Source: Paenibacillus sp. FSL R7-0337 (GTDB lineage Bacteria; Bacillota; Bacilli; Paenibacillales; Paenibacillaceae). From it: a stretch of DNA of 64,000 bases. The DNA lies in contig NZ_CP150218.1 in the NCBI RefSeq assembly GCF_037969875.1, positions 1,612,001 through 1,676,000 on the forward strand. Reading direction: 5' to 3'. This document shows, one piece after another, positions 33,792 to 43,309 of this stretch. The notes below the pieces were generated by a model. The model saw only the letters and a list, made by a program, of their open reading frames with translations. It ran no database searches and was not told the origin of the DNA. Made by a program: the position numbers and the translations under genes. Within the stretch, counting starts at the first letter, position 1. The number at the start of each line of letters is the position of its first letter.

Positions 33792-34778
33792 TTAATACTG
33801 CGCCAGACGCAGCATTTCAGCCTTAACCTTGTCCTTGCTGAGCAGGAAGAATTTCTCCATCGGCGGCGAGATCGGCATCGCCGGTACATCGGGTCCGCAC
33901 AGGCGGAAGATTGGGGCATCGAGGTCGAACAGACAATGCTCGGCAATGATCGCCGCCACTTCAGCACCGATGCCTCCGGTTTTGTTATCCTCATGGATAA
34001 TCAGCACCTTGCCGGTCTGCCGGACAGCGGCAATAATCGCCTCACGGTCCAGCGGCTGGAGTGTACGCAGATCCAGGATATGTGCAGTGACGCCGTGCTC
34101 CTTCTCCAGCTCCTCCGCTGCCTGCATCGCAAAATGCAGCGGCAAGCTATACCCGATCACCGTAATATCACTGCCTTCACGCAGCAGATTCGCTTCACCA
34201 ATCGGCACCGTGTAGTCGCCTTCCGGCACATCGCCCTTGATCAGCTTGTAGCATTTCTTGTTCTCGAAGAACAGCACCGGATCAGGATCACGGACAGCGG
34301 CCTTGAGCAGGCCCTTGGCATCTGCTGCCGAATAAGGCGCCACAATCTTAAGCCCCGGCGTGCCGAAGAAGATCGACTCCGGACACTGCGAGTGGTACAA
34401 CCCGCCGAAGATGCCGCCGCCGATCGGCGCACGGATGACGACCGGACAGTTCCAGTCGTTGTTGGAACGGTAGCGGATTTTGGCTGCTTCGCTGATAATC
34501 TGGTTCGTTGCGGGCAGCATGAAATCAGAGTACTGCATCTCGGCAATCGGCTTCATGCCGTACATCGCAGCACCGATAGCCACCCCTGCAATGGCAGATT
34601 CCGCAAGCGGCGTGTCCAGCACCCGTTCTGCGCCGAACTGCTCCTGCAAGCCTTTGGTTGTTGTGAAGACGCCGCCCTTCACGCCGACATCCTCACCCAG
34701 CACGAACACCGACTCGTCACGTTCCATCTCTTCCTTCATCGCCAGCCGGATTGCATCGATATATTCCATCATCGCCAT
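33792..34778 (-). CDS. bkdAB: Branched-chain 2-oxoacid dehydrogenase E1 beta subunit
   Basis: 328 residues. Transketolase-like: GEDVGVKGGVFTTTKGLQEQFG (about 28-49), RVLDTPLAESAIAGVAIGAA, EMQYSDFMLPATNQI, PIGGGIFGGLYHSQCPE, and a C-terminal AMPISPPMEKFFL. The SQCPE variant and GIFGGLYHSQ point to the branched-chain rather than the pyruvate enzyme (which usually has HSQSLE). AAGGGGGG lies before the ATG; four bases separate it from the E1 alpha stop. Forms the alpha2-beta2 E1. Confidence 0.9.
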   Translation of the reverse strand: MAMMEYIDAIRLAMKEEMERDESVFVLGEDVGVKGGVFTTTKGLQEQFGAERVLDTPLAESAIAGVAIGAAMYGMKPIAEMQYSDFMLPATNQIISEAAKIRYRSNNDWNCPVVIRAPIGGGIFGGLYHSQCPESIFFGTPGLKIVAPYSAADAKGLLKAAVRDPDPVLFFENKKCYKLIKGDVPEGDYTVPIGEANLLREGSDITVIGYSLPLHFAMQAAEELEKEHGVTAHILDLRTLQPLDREAIIAAVRQTGKVLIIHEDNKTGGIGAEVAAIIAEHCLFDLDAPIFRLCGPDVPAMPISPPMEKFFLLSKDKVKAEMLRLAQY

Positions 34779-34781
34779 GGC

Positions 34782-35813
34782 TTAAGCGCCCCCCTTCAGG
34801 CCGGATTCATCGTAGACATGCAGCAGCGTATCTTCCGGTTTCGGGAACGGCGCATTCTCCGCGTAGGTTATAGCTTCTTTCAGTTCAAGATTATATTCGG
34901 CAGCCAGATCACGCTCCTGCTCGTCACTCCATAGACCGAGTCCGGTCAGATAGGTGCGGAACGCGGCGATGCCGTCTTTTTTCCAGTTCTCATCGACTTC
35001 CTCCTGGGTCCGGTAGGCCAGATCGTTATCCGAGGTGGAATGCGGCGACAGGCGGTACATCATCGCTTCAATCAAGGTCGGGCCCTCACCGGCAAGCGCA
35101 CGGTCCCGGGCCTCCTTGACCACGCGGTAGACCTCCAGCGGATCATTGCCGTCCACCCGGATGCCGGGGAAGCCGTAGCCAAGCGCACGGTCGCTGACCT
35201 TACCGCCAAGCTGCTTATGGGCCGGAATCGAGATCGCATACTGATTGTTCTGGCAAAAAATAATCATCGGCAGCTTATTTACACCGGCAAAGTTACACGC
35301 TTCATGGAAATCCCCCTGATTGCTGGAGCCTTCCCCGAAGGTGACGAAGGAGACGAACTTCTTCTTCTGCATCTTCGCCGCCAGCGCGAAGCCTGCTGCA
35401 TGCGGAACCTGGGTCGTGACCGGGCTAGAGCCCGTTACAATCCGCAGGCGCTTACTGCCGAAGTGGCCCGGCATCTGCCGGCCGCCGCTGTTCGGATCTT
35501 CCGCCTTGGCGAAGACGGACAGCATCAGCTCGCGCGTGGTCATTCCAACAGAGAGGACAAACGCATAATCCCGGTAGTAGGGCAGGAAATAGTCATTCTC
35601 CCGGTCCAGTGCAAATGCCGCCGCGACCTGTGCCGCCTCCTGCCCGATGCCGGATACATGGAAATTGATCTTGCCCGCGCGCTGCAACAGCAGACTGCGC
35701 TCATCATATTTCCGTCCGAGCTGCATGAATCTGTACATATCGATAACCTGGCCGTCTGTGAGTCCAAGCTGCTTATGTCTGTTAACCGTGTCTACAGTAC
35801 CTTGGGATTCCAT
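34782..35813 (-). CDS. bkdAA: Branched-chain 2-oxoacid dehydrogenase E1 alpha subunit
   Basis: 343 residues. Thiamine diphosphate motif GEGSSNQGDFHEACNFA with the Asn NNQYAISIP (about 165-200). Regulatory loop region YRLSPHSTSDND matches BkdAA. The N-terminal YRFMQLGRKYDERSLLLQRAGKINFHVSG is typical of branched-chain E1 alpha. AAGGAGG precedes the ATG. The 294 bp between it and lpdV has no gene or obvious terminator. Confidence 0.9.
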   Translation of the reverse strand: MESQGTVDTVNRHKQLGLTDGQVIDMYRFMQLGRKYDERSLLLQRAGKINFHVSGIGQEAAQVAAAFALDRENDYFLPYYRDYAFVLSVGMTTRELMLSVFAKAEDPNSGGRQMPGHFGSKRLRIVTGSSPVTTQVPHAAGFALAAKMQKKKFVSFVTFGEGSSNQGDFHEACNFAGVNKLPMIIFCQNNQYAISIPAHKQLGGKVSDRALGYGFPGIRVDGNDPLEVYRVVKEARDRALAGEGPTLIEAMMYRLSPHSTSDNDLAYRTQEEVDENWKKDGIAAFRTYLTGLGLWSDEQERDLAAEYNLELKEAITYAENAPFPKPEDTLLHVYDESGLKGGA

Positions 35814-36107
35814 ATAAGAGGTACCTCCTTGAAAGTATTGCCGGCGCCAGCTTCCAGCCCCCGCTATCTCTAAGCGGTTCAGGACGCGTCCGCCAGGCAG
35901 ATTGACCTTAATATTGTTATATGTGCCCTGATCCTATCACCAGGTACTAAATTCATTATATCCGTTTTCCCGGCAAAAAGAAAAGCCAAAATCCCTCCGC
36001 CATGCAGAAGCTCTGGAAACGAACAAATATAGCCGGTATGGAGCGATATTAGCGCAGTACGCGCCTTCCGCTCCCTCCGGCCTTCTTGTTAAGCTCTCTA
36101 TCGCACG

Positions 36108-37529
36108 CTAGAATCCGATTGCTCTTCCATCCACCGCCAGCATGGCCTCGCCCAGCACCTCCGATAGTGTCGGATGGGCATGTACAGCCTCCCCGACCTC
36201 CCAAGGAGTAGCATCCAGGATCTGCGCCAGTGCCGCTTCCCCGATCAGATCGGTCACATGCGGGCCGATCATCTGCACGCCGAGGATATCCCCGTTCTTC
36301 GCGTCAGCCACTACCTTCACGAAGCCATCCTTCATGCCGTAGACAATGGCTTTGCCGATGGCCGAGAACGGGAACTTCCCGGTCACCGTCTCGCGGCCGA
36401 GCTGCTTCGCTTCCTTCTCCGTGTAGCCGACACTGGCCACCTCCGGCCGTGTATAGACACAGCGCGGAACCAGATGGGCTTCATACGGATGGAGCGCTTC
36501 ACCGGCCAGATGATTGACGGCACGGATGCCCTCATGGCTGGCAGCATGAGCCAGCTGCAGTCCGCCGATACAATCGCCAATCGCATAGATATGCGGTTCA
36601 CCCGTCTGCATATTGGCATTTACCGCAATGACACCTGTATCGAAGCGGATATCTGTATTTTCAAGTCCGAGATTCTCAATATTCGCGACGCGCCCCACAG
36701 ATACGAGCAGTTTGTCAGCCGACAGACTCTGGCTCTGCTCTCCCTTGCGGGCTTCAATCGTAATCCCTGTCTCTGACACCGTGCAGGTCTCTGCATCTAC
36801 CGTTGTTCCAGTGAGCACCCGGACTCCTCGTTTCTTCAGCAGGCGCAGCAGCTCCCGTGCCACCTCTTCATCCTCCTGCGGCAAAAGCTGTCCGGCTGTC
36901 TCGACAACAGTCACCTGCACTCCGAAATCAGCCAGCATGGACGCCCACTCCACTCCGATTACCCCGCCGCCCACAATAATTATTGAGGCAGGCAGCTCCT
37001 CAAGCGTCAGCGCTTCTTCACTGCTCAGAATCACCTTGCCGTCAGGCACCAGGCCCGGCAGAATGCGCGGGCGCGAGCCGGTAGCGATGATGAGATTCGT
37101 AGAGACCACGGTCTCCATTTCACCATTCTCCAGCTCAACAGCCACTGCGCCGCTTCGCGGGGAGAAGATCGAAGGGCCAATGATCCGGCCTTTGCCCTTC
37201 AGCACCTGAATCTTGTGCTTGCGCATCAGATACTGCACCCCTTGATGAAGCTGCTCCACTACCGCTTCCTTGCGCTGCTGCACTTTGGGGAACACCAGCT
37301 TGGTGCCCGTAGTCTCTATACCGTAGCTTTCGCTCTCGTTGATTTCAGCCAATACCTCTGCACTGCGCAGCAGTGATTTGCTGGGAATACAGCCGCGGTG
37401 CAGGCAGGTTCCGCCCAGCTTGTCCATTTCAATAACGACAACAGATTTGCCCAGCTGCGCAGCGCGAATCGCTGCCACATAACCGCCGGTGCCTCCGCCA
37501 AGTATCGCTACATCACAGGTCATTGTCAT
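36108..37529 (-). CDS. lpdV: Dihydrolipoyl dehydrogenase (E3)
   Basis: 473 residues. FAD GxGxxG in AILGGGTGGYVAAIRAAQLG (7-26), redox disulphide GGTCLHRGCIPSK (about 39-51), NAD site IIIVGGGVIGVEWASMLADFG, and the dimer-interface HAHPTLSE active-site His. Reoxidises the lipoyl domain of BkdB. First gene of the lpdV-bkdAA-bkdAB-bkdB set in the same order as B. subtilis. The ptb, bcd, buk and bkdR genes that accompany it there are absent here. Confidence 0.94.
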   Translation of the reverse strand: MTMTCDVAILGGGTGGYVAAIRAAQLGKSVVVIEMDKLGGTCLHRGCIPSKSLLRSAEVLAEINESESYGIETTGTKLVFPKVQQRKEAVVEQLHQGVQYLMRKHKIQVLKGKGRIIGPSIFSPRSGAVAVELENGEMETVVSTNLIIATGSRPRILPGLVPDGKVILSSEEALTLEELPASIIIVGGGVIGVEWASMLADFGVQVTVVETAGQLLPQEDEEVARELLRLLKKRGVRVLTGTTVDAETCTVSETGITIEARKGEQSQSLSADKLLVSVGRVANIENLGLENTDIRFDTGVIAVNANMQTGEPHIYAIGDCIGGLQLAHAASHEGIRAVNHLAGEALHPYEAHLVPRCVYTRPEVASVGYTEKEAKQLGRETVTGKFPFSAIGKAIVYGMKDGFVKVVADAKNGDILGVQMIGPHVTDLIGEAALAQILDATPWEVGEAVHAHPTLSEVLGEAMLAVDGRAIGF

Positions 37530-37576
37530 GATATGTATCCTCCAGTCATTCCTCTTGAATTCAGTTCAATCTCTTA

Positions 37577-37604
37577 TATTGTACTCTCTTTCGGGAGTAA
37601 TACA
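37577..37604 (-). promoter_or_regulatory. Possible sigma-A promoter of lpdV
   Basis: Minus strand TTGTAT (37604-37599), 16-base spacer, TACAAT (37582-37577), 48 bp before the ATG. No sigma-L (-24/-12) sequence was seen, unlike the B. subtilis bkd operon. Confidence 0.4.
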
Positions 37605-37696
37605 AAACATACAAACGTCATGTATTCATGGACTTTTGCAGGCTAAAGCGTTATCATATGGGTGAATTCAAACGGCTACGAAGAGGAGCGACTGTG

Positions 37697-38002
37697 ATGA
37701 AACTGCTGATTTCACGCTTCATTGCCATCCTTATTCTAGTGATTCCCGGCCTCCTGGCAATGACGGGCTTCCTGATGATGAAAGATGATCTGTTCAATTA
37801 TTTTGCCATGCATGGCGATGAGACTGCCATTCCCGTCTTTAACTGGCTGCATTTCGGGGGCGGACTGCTGCTGTTCCTGGCCGGAATGAGCTTCCTGGGC
37901 GGCTGGATTCTGACCCGCGACCGCAAAAAGAACTACGTAGGCCCCCGCTTCCGGGAGAAGCAGCAAGCGCAGCAGCCCCCATCCTCCGAAGCCAACTCCT
38001 AA
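37697..38002 (+). CDS. yqzF: YqzF-like DUF2627 membrane protein
   Basis: 101 residues from the ATG at 37697 (AGAGGAG upstream); an earlier ATG would add 23 basic residues without a ribosome site. Two membrane helices: ISRFIAILILVIPGLLAMTGF (about 4-24) and WLHFGGGLLLFLAGMSFLGGWIL (about 48-70). A charged tail follows. Resembles the small YqzF protein beside the bkd cluster in B. subtilis. Divergent from lpdV. Function unknown. Confidence 0.75.
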   Translation: MKLLISRFIAILILVIPGLLAMTGFLMMKDDLFNYFAMHGDETAIPVFNWLHFGGGLLLFLAGMSFLGGWILTRDRKKNYVGPRFREKQQAQQPPSSEANS

Positions 38003-38015
38003 TCCTATAATTGAA

Positions 38016-38068
38016 ACAGGGGATGCCTCAAGCCATGAACGAACCGGCTGCTGAAGCATCCCCTTGTT
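38016..38068 (+). terminator. Terminator of yqzF
   Basis: AACAGGGGATGC pairs with GCATCCCCTTGTT around a 28-base loop; T-containing end. Starts 14 bp after the stop codon. Confidence 0.65.
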
Positions 38069-38099
38069 GGTTATTGATCACACTAGAACCATACGATAG

Positions 38100-38295
38100 A
38101 GCAATTGCATATGGTACAACAGAGTTGGGCAATATCCAGCAGAAGTAAAGAGCTATTGTACTTTGTACAACAGAATTTCGCTCAAAGCCGCTATTAGCCC
38201 CAAACTGGCAAAATCTAATGTACCAAATACAGCAGAATGCCATTTACCACTCAAAAATCGGATTTCTATTGCACAATATACAGTTACCTTAGCTA
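38100..38295. repeat. Degenerate array with palindromic TTGTAC/GTACAA cores
   Basis: Cores begin near 38104, 38155, 38217 and 38278. The second is a perfect TTGTAC-TTT-GTACAA; the others are ATTGCATATGGTACAACAG, AATGTACCAAATACAGCAG and ATTGCACAATATACAG. Spacings are 51, 62 and 61 bp. Each is followed by (A)CAGAAT-like sequence. It fills most of the 414-bp gap between yqzF and the ABC exporter genes; no gene is seen there. Confidence 0.65.
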
Positions 38296-38416
38296 ATTAG
38301 CCGCAGTAGCCTTTACTTCATTAGTCTGTACGCATTAGCCTCAGCACAGCCTTCGTTCATCCCATTCGGCAAACATCCTACTCCCTCAAAAGCTCCAGCA
38401 CACGTCCGTTCTCCGC

Positions 38417-40264
38417 TCACTCCCCAGCCGCTTCCTTGCTCCCCCGCACCAGCTCGCTGTAAAGACCGCCCTGCTTCAGCAGCTCCTCATGCGAGCCCTG
38501 CTGAAGCAGACGTCCGCCCTCAAGCACCAGAATGCGGTCAGCAGCGCGGATCGTGCCCAGCCGGTGGGCGATCACGAAGCTGGTCCGGCCGCGCATCAGC
38601 GCCTGGAGCCCTTCCTGAATCTTGATCTCAGTCACCGTATCGATGCTGCTCGTCGCCTCATCCAGTACCAGCATGGACGGATTCGCCAAAATTGCCCGGG
38701 CAATAGCCAAGAGTTGCTTCTGCCCCTGGCTGATACCGCTGCCATCTACAGACAGCATCCGGTCGTAGCCGTCCTGGAGTCGCATAATGAAGGCATGGGC
38801 ATTGGCCAGCTTCGCGGCCTCCTCCACCTCTTCATCGGTTGCATCCAGCCTGCCGTAGCGGATATTATCGCGGATCGTACCTTTGAACAGGAAGGAGTCC
38901 TGCAGGACGAAGGCCATATGACTGCGCAGACTTTCACGGGTGACCGTTGACAGCTCCCGCCCGTCCAGCGTAATGCTGCCCCGGCTCGGATCGTAGAAGC
39001 GGGACAGCAGGCCGATTAGTGTCGTTTTGCCAGCACCGGTAGGTCCGACCAGCGCAATCATCTCCCCTGGCTTCGCCTCGAACGTAATTCCCTGGAGCGT
39101 ATCGGCTCCACCTTCATAAGAGAAGGACACATCCGTGAACTTTACGGCTCCCTCCACATGTTCCAGCTTCACCGCCTCGCCTTCATCCCGGGCCTCCGTC
39201 TCCTCATCCAGCACCTCGAAAACACGCTCCGCCCCGGCGATAGCCGACAGCAAAGTGTTCCACTGGTTCGCCAGATCATTCAGCGGCCGGGTGAACTGAC
39301 GCGCATATTCGGCAAAAGCAATAATAATCCCCACCGTCACGAGCCCGCGGATGGCAAGCAGCCCCCCGACTCCGGCCACGATGGCAAAGCTCAGATTGTT
39401 CAGACCATTCATCAGCTTAGGAATAAAGCCCGAAATCGATTGTGCCCAATACCCCGACAGCATAATCCGTGTATTACGCTCTCTGAAGCCGGTGATCACC
39501 CGCTCCTCCTGCGAGAAGGCTTTGATAATCCGTTGCCCGGACAAGGTCTCTTCGATGAACCCGTTCAGCTCACCCATATTGCGCTGCCGCTCTTTGAACA
39601 GCGGTCCGGTCCGCCGGGTAATCCAGCGCATGCCCAGCATCATCAGCGGTACCACAATGAAGGTCAGCAGCGTTAGCAACGGGCTGAGCCACAGCATCAC
39701 GCCTACCGTTCCCACCAGCGTCAGAATACTGGAAAAGATCTGAATGGCCGAGCTGTTCAGCGTCGAGCTGATATTCTCAATATCATTGGTCAGACGGCTC
39801 ATAATCTCCCCCTGCTGCCTGCGGTTGAAGAAGGAGATCGGCAGACGGTGCAGGTGCGAGAACAGATCGGTCCGCATCCGGTAGACCGTCTCCTGGGCCA
39901 CCTCGATCATCCAGACATTTTGCAGCCAGGAGACCAAAGAATTCAGCAGGTAGACGAGCGCCAGAACCAGCAGGAAGACAGCCCACGTTCTGCCGCCCTC
40001 CCCGCCGAGATAATCGTCCACTGCCCGGCTGATCAGGTAAGGTCCAAGGAGTGACAAGGCTGAGCTTAGCAGAACCATGAACAGCACTAAGATCAGCTTT
40101 GTCCGGCGTTCGGCGAGATACGTCCATATGCGGCCTAGTGTGCCCGACCAGTTCTTGGCCTTCGCCTTCGGCTTCCGGCTGCCCATCGCCCCGAAGATTT
40201 TGGCTTCGCCGTGGCCTACCTCCAGCTTCGGATAGCGGAACGGCTCAATGAGTGCTTTGAACAT
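38417..40264 (-). CDS. ABC exporter half-transporter, ATP-binding/permease protein B
   Basis: 615 residues from the ATG at 40264 (GGGGAGG upstream). A 60-residue N-terminal extension, then six membrane segments (about 60-350) and an ATPase domain: Walker A GPTGAGKTT (about 415), Q-loop FVLQDSFLF, signature ISQGQKQLLAIARAI (ISQGQ, a degenerate LSGGQ), Walker B MLVLDEATSSID. The start overlaps the end of the partner gene by 20 bases. Resembles the larger subunit of B. subtilis YfiB/YfiC-type multidrug exporters. Confidence 0.87.
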   Translation of the reverse strand: MFKALIEPFRYPKLEVGHGEAKIFGAMGSRKPKAKAKNWSGTLGRIWTYLAERRTKLILVLFMVLLSSALSLLGPYLISRAVDDYLGGEGGRTWAVFLLVLALVYLLNSLVSWLQNVWMIEVAQETVYRMRTDLFSHLHRLPISFFNRRQQGEIMSRLTNDIENISSTLNSSAIQIFSSILTLVGTVGVMLWLSPLLTLLTFIVVPLMMLGMRWITRRTGPLFKERQRNMGELNGFIEETLSGQRIIKAFSQEERVITGFRERNTRIMLSGYWAQSISGFIPKLMNGLNNLSFAIVAGVGGLLAIRGLVTVGIIIAFAEYARQFTRPLNDLANQWNTLLSAIAGAERVFEVLDEETEARDEGEAVKLEHVEGAVKFTDVSFSYEGGADTLQGITFEAKPGEMIALVGPTGAGKTTLIGLLSRFYDPSRGSITLDGRELSTVTRESLRSHMAFVLQDSFLFKGTIRDNIRYGRLDATDEEVEEAAKLANAHAFIMRLQDGYDRMLSVDGSGISQGQKQLLAIARAILANPSMLVLDEATSSIDTVTEIKIQEGLQALMRGRTSFVIAHRLGTIRAADRILVLEGGRLLQQGSHEELLKQGGLYSELVRGSKEAAGE

Positions 40265-41987
40265 GCTGCGCCTCCCCTGTCTGCGATTGATAGATTTTGC
40301 GGTACAGTGCGGACTCATCCATTAGCTCGGAATGGGTCCCCTGCGCAATCAGCCGGCCTTCGTCCAGCAGCAGAATCAGATCCGCTGAGGCGGTTGAGCT
40401 GATTTTCTGTGTGATCAGGAAGGTCGTGCAGGACAACTTCTTCAATTCTGCCAGCAAAAGTCCCTCCGTCACCGCATCAAGCGCACTGGTACTGTCATCC
40501 AGAATCAGAATCGCCGGTCTGCGCACCAGCGCCCGCGCAATGCTCAGACGCTGCTTCTGCCCGCCCGACAGATTAACTCCGCGTTGCCCGAGGGCAGTAT
40601 CGTAGCCCTGCGGCAGCGCTGCAACTGTGTCATGAATCTGGGCTGCCGCCGCTGCCTGCTCAATCTCTGCCTGACTCGCCGCTGCATTTCCCCAGGCTAT
40701 ATTCTCCCGGATTGAGCCGGTGAACAGGAGCACCTCCTGCGGTACATAGCCAATAGAGCCCCGTAAGGTCTGCATATCCATCTCCGTATGCTTCTGTCCG
40801 TCCACCAGGATGCTGCCGCTGCCGCATTCATACAGCCGGGGAATCAGCGTTACCAGAGAGGTTTTGCCGGAGCCGGTCGCGCCCATAATTGCCACACGTT
40901 CACCCGGCTGCACCGAGAAGGAGATGTCCTCCAGAACCTTAATGTCACTGCCGGGATAGCTGAAGCTGACCTGCTGGAATTCAACCTTGCCTTGGGCAGC
41001 CGACGTTAGACCTTCTCCTGAAGTCATGCCCAGCTCGCCCGGACCTTCGCTTGCCGCCATCACTTCAGCGATCCGTCCGGATGATGCCCGTGCGCGGGAG
41101 AAGCTTACCATGATCCAGGATAGTGCTGACAGCGCTCCCATCGTACGCAGCGAGTAGTTAATGACGGCAACCGTCTGCCCCAGCGTAGCATCCCCTGCAG
41201 AGATCTCAATTCGCCCAAACCAAAGCACGGCCAGAATCCCGGCATTGACGATGATCATAATGAACGGTGTTGAGGTCTCGGTGAGCCTCAGCGCAGCAAC
41301 AGTCGATCTCATCAGCTCTCCGCTGAACGTTGCGAACCGCCCGATCTCATGGCCCATCCGCACAAATACACGGATCAGCCGGATTCCGGTCAGATTCTCC
41401 TGAATAACCCCATTCACGCCGTCAAGCCTCGTCTGCACATTGCGGAACAGCTCGGACGCCCTGCGCATCAGCCAGATCATAAATATCACCAAGAACGGCA
41501 GGGTCACGGTCAGCAGCAATCCCAGCTTGATATGTACAACAAGCGCCATAATCACGCTTCCGATCACAACCAGCGGAATACGGGTCATGAACCGCAGCCC
41601 CATGAATATCGTATCCTGTATTTGTGTTACATCCCCAGTAAGGCGGGTGATCAGGGATGAGGTAGGGAAGCGGCTAAAAATATCGTAAGAGAACGACTGT
41701 ACCTTTTCATACAGTTTGTCACGCAGGTCGAACGCGAACCCCTGACTGGTATGCGATGCAAAAAAGGAGCTGAGTATTCCCGCCACAAATGCCACAGCGG
41801 CACTCCCGACCAGCACACCGCCCCACAGCCAGACGACAGCCGTGTCCTGTTGCCGGATACCGTCATCAATGATTTTGGAGATCAGCAGCGGCTGCGACAG
41901 CTCCACGGCCAGCTCAATCAGCATCATGACCAGCGCGGCAATGGCGGCGACCCGGTATTTTTTAAGAAAAGTCAACATTAGCTTCAT
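40245..41987 (-). CDS. ABC exporter half-transporter, ATP-binding/permease protein A
   Basis: 580 residues. Six membrane segments (about 10-310), ATPase domain with Walker A GATGSGKTS, signature LSGGQKQRLSIARAL, Walker B ILILDDSTSALD. The Walker B Glu is replaced by Asp (DDST), which together with the consensus/degenerate signature split between the two partners indicates one active and one degenerate ATP site, as in heterodimeric exporters. Substrate unknown; drugs or lipids are usual. Confidence 0.87.
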   Translation of the reverse strand: MKLMLTFLKKYRVAAIAALVMMLIELAVELSQPLLISKIIDDGIRQQDTAVVWLWGGVLVGSAAVAFVAGILSSFFASHTSQGFAFDLRDKLYEKVQSFSYDIFSRFPTSSLITRLTGDVTQIQDTIFMGLRFMTRIPLVVIGSVIMALVVHIKLGLLLTVTLPFLVIFMIWLMRRASELFRNVQTRLDGVNGVIQENLTGIRLIRVFVRMGHEIGRFATFSGELMRSTVAALRLTETSTPFIMIIVNAGILAVLWFGRIEISAGDATLGQTVAVINYSLRTMGALSALSWIMVSFSRARASSGRIAEVMAASEGPGELGMTSGEGLTSAAQGKVEFQQVSFSYPGSDIKVLEDISFSVQPGERVAIMGATGSGKTSLVTLIPRLYECGSGSILVDGQKHTEMDMQTLRGSIGYVPQEVLLFTGSIRENIAWGNAAASQAEIEQAAAAAQIHDTVAALPQGYDTALGQRGVNLSGGQKQRLSIARALVRRPAILILDDSTSALDAVTEGLLLAELKKLSCTTFLITQKISSTASADLILLLDEGRLIAQGTHSELMDESALYRKIYQSQTGEAQHVQSTH

Positions 41988-42005
41988 CGAAGATACCCCA
42001 TTTGC

Positions 42006-42239
42006 TTATTCGTAGAGCGCATCCCGCAGGCGGGTAGACATGGCAGAGCCCTGTCCCGACTTCAAAATGACCCGGCGCAGTGCCTTGTTGCTGCGGTTCA
42101 GCTCAGTGAGCTCGGCCAGCATGTCTTCCAGTAAATTCTCCGTACCCGGGATAAGCTCCCCCTTCTCCCGCAGTGCATGGATCCGTTCCTTGTATTGCTC
42201 CAATTTCTCTGTCACCTGACTAACTTCCCTTCTGTTCAC
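42006..42239 (-). CDS. Small coiled-coil protein upstream of the ABC exporter
   Basis: 77 residues from a GTG at 42239 (GGAG upstream). Charged and alpha-helical (VSQVTEKLEQYKERIHALRE, LLEDMLAELTELNRSNKALR), with no membrane segment. The stop is 19 bp before the first exporter gene, so it is co-transcribed. I do not recognise a family; regulators of such exporters are often MarR-type, but no HTH is visible. Confidence 0.65.
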   Translation of the reverse strand: MNRREVSQVTEKLEQYKERIHALREKGELIPGTENLLEDMLAELTELNRSNKALRRVILKSGQGSAMSTRLRDALYE

Positions 42240-42391
42240 TATATTCTCCTGCTGAAGACACAATTGCGTTCATTATAGCACATCCCGGGCGGAAACAATG
42301 TTTGCACTGGCTACTCCGGCCCCGAGTATGATACTCTAGTAAGGTCGATTTTTTGGTCGTGTAGCAGATTAGCTGAACAGTGAAAGGATAG

Positions 42392-42967
42392 ATGGACGTG
42401 GCACAATTATTTTTCAGGTATGGAGCTATGAACAGCGGCAAATCCATTGAGATTCTCAAGGTTGCCCATAATTATGAAGAGCAGGGCAAGTCGGTGCTCC
42501 TCTTCACACCTTCCATTGATAACCGGGATGAAGTAGGATACATCTCCTCCCGGATCGGACTGCGCAAGCAGGCCATTCCGATTGATGAGCATACAGATAT
42601 GTACAGCATCGTCAAAAATAGTCTGCCGAAGCCCCACTGTGTGCTGATCGACGAGTGCCAGTTCCTGAGCAAGGACTGCATCCTGCAGCTGGTGCGTATT
42701 GTGGATGAGCTGGACATTCCGGTGATGGCCTTCGGCCTCAAAAACGATTTCCAGAACAATCTGTTCGAAGGCAGCAAATATATGCTGATCTACGCTGACA
42801 AGATTGAAGAAATGAAGACCATCTGCTGGTTCTGCGCACGGAAAGCCACCATGGCGCTGCGCGTCGAGAACGGAAAGCCGGTATACAGCGGCAAACAGAT
42901 CCAGATCGGCGGCAATGAAGCCTATTACCCGGTCTGCCGTAAATGCCACAAGAATCCTCCATTGTAA
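42392..42967 (+). CDS. tdk: Thymidine kinase
   Basis: 191 residues. P-loop GAMNSGKS (residues 11-18), Walker B-like VLIDECQFL (about 84-92) with the catalytic Glu, lasso region near 150-165, and zinc ligands CWFCARK and CRKCHKN. Phosphorylates thymidine for salvage. GAAAGGAT lies before the ATG; an in-frame GTG two codons later is an alternative. A single gene with its own terminator; the nucleoside salvage operon is 20 kb away. Confidence 0.95.
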   Translation: MDVAQLFFRYGAMNSGKSIEILKVAHNYEEQGKSVLLFTPSIDNRDEVGYISSRIGLRKQAIPIDEHTDMYSIVKNSLPKPHCVLIDECQFLSKDCILQLVRIVDELDIPVMAFGLKNDFQNNLFEGSKYMLIYADKIEEMKTICWFCARKATMALRVENGKPVYSGKQIQIGGNEAYYPVCRKCHKNPPL

Positions 42968-42990
42968 AATACCCTAATATACAACATTAA

Positions 42991-43025
42991 AACGCACTCC
43001 AGCCCTAATCCGGCCGGAATGCGTT
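42991..43025. terminator. Bidirectional terminator between tdk and the DUF2007-like gene
   Basis: AACGCA ... TGCGTT outer stem with TCC/GGA and GCC/GGC inside; TTGTTTG follows on the plus strand, TTTTAATG on the minus. Confidence 0.7.
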
Positions 43026-43039
43026 GTTTGTTCTCCCGT

Positions 43040-43294
43040 CTATTGAACCGCTTGAAGCGCCTTATGCTCATCCTCCTTGCGGACGAACAGTTCATACTGT
43101 ATCGTAGCCTTTCCGCCGAAGTTAGCACGCCGTGTCGTCTCTCTCATCCCGCCGTTAATCCGGGAACGGTGCGGGATGCCCTCTGCCGCAAGGCCGCTTT
43201 TGACCCGGAAATATTGTCCCTGATCGAAAGTAGTGTACACTAATGTGCGCTCCCTCGGGACGAAGAAGTGCCAGAAGCCTCTAAGTAAGCCCAC
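43040..43294 (-). CDS. Small hypothetical protein, possibly DUF2007-like
   Basis: 84 residues from a GTG at 43294 (GGGAGG eight bases upstream). Core TLVYTTFDQGQYFRVKSGLAAEGI, then IQYELFVRKEDEHKALQAVQ: a short beta-alpha-beta layout like DUF2007 'putative signal-transducing' proteins, but lacking their usual length. 15 bp after the DinB-like gene, hence one operon. Function unknown. Confidence 0.6.
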   Translation of the reverse strand: MGLLRGFWHFFVPRERTLVYTTFDQGQYFRVKSGLAAEGIPHRSRINGGMRETTRRANFGGKATIQYELFVRKEDEHKALQAVQ

Positions 43295-43309
43295 ATGCGT
43301 CACCTCCCT

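Noticed and set aside
33537..34934. 465-residue plus-strand frame
   Set aside because: Antisense shadow of the E1 beta gene in GC-rich DNA; no family resemblance and no ribosome site.
37530..37700. Sigma-L promoter for the bkd genes
   Set aside because: No TGGCAC-N5-TTGC-like sequence upstream of lpdV.
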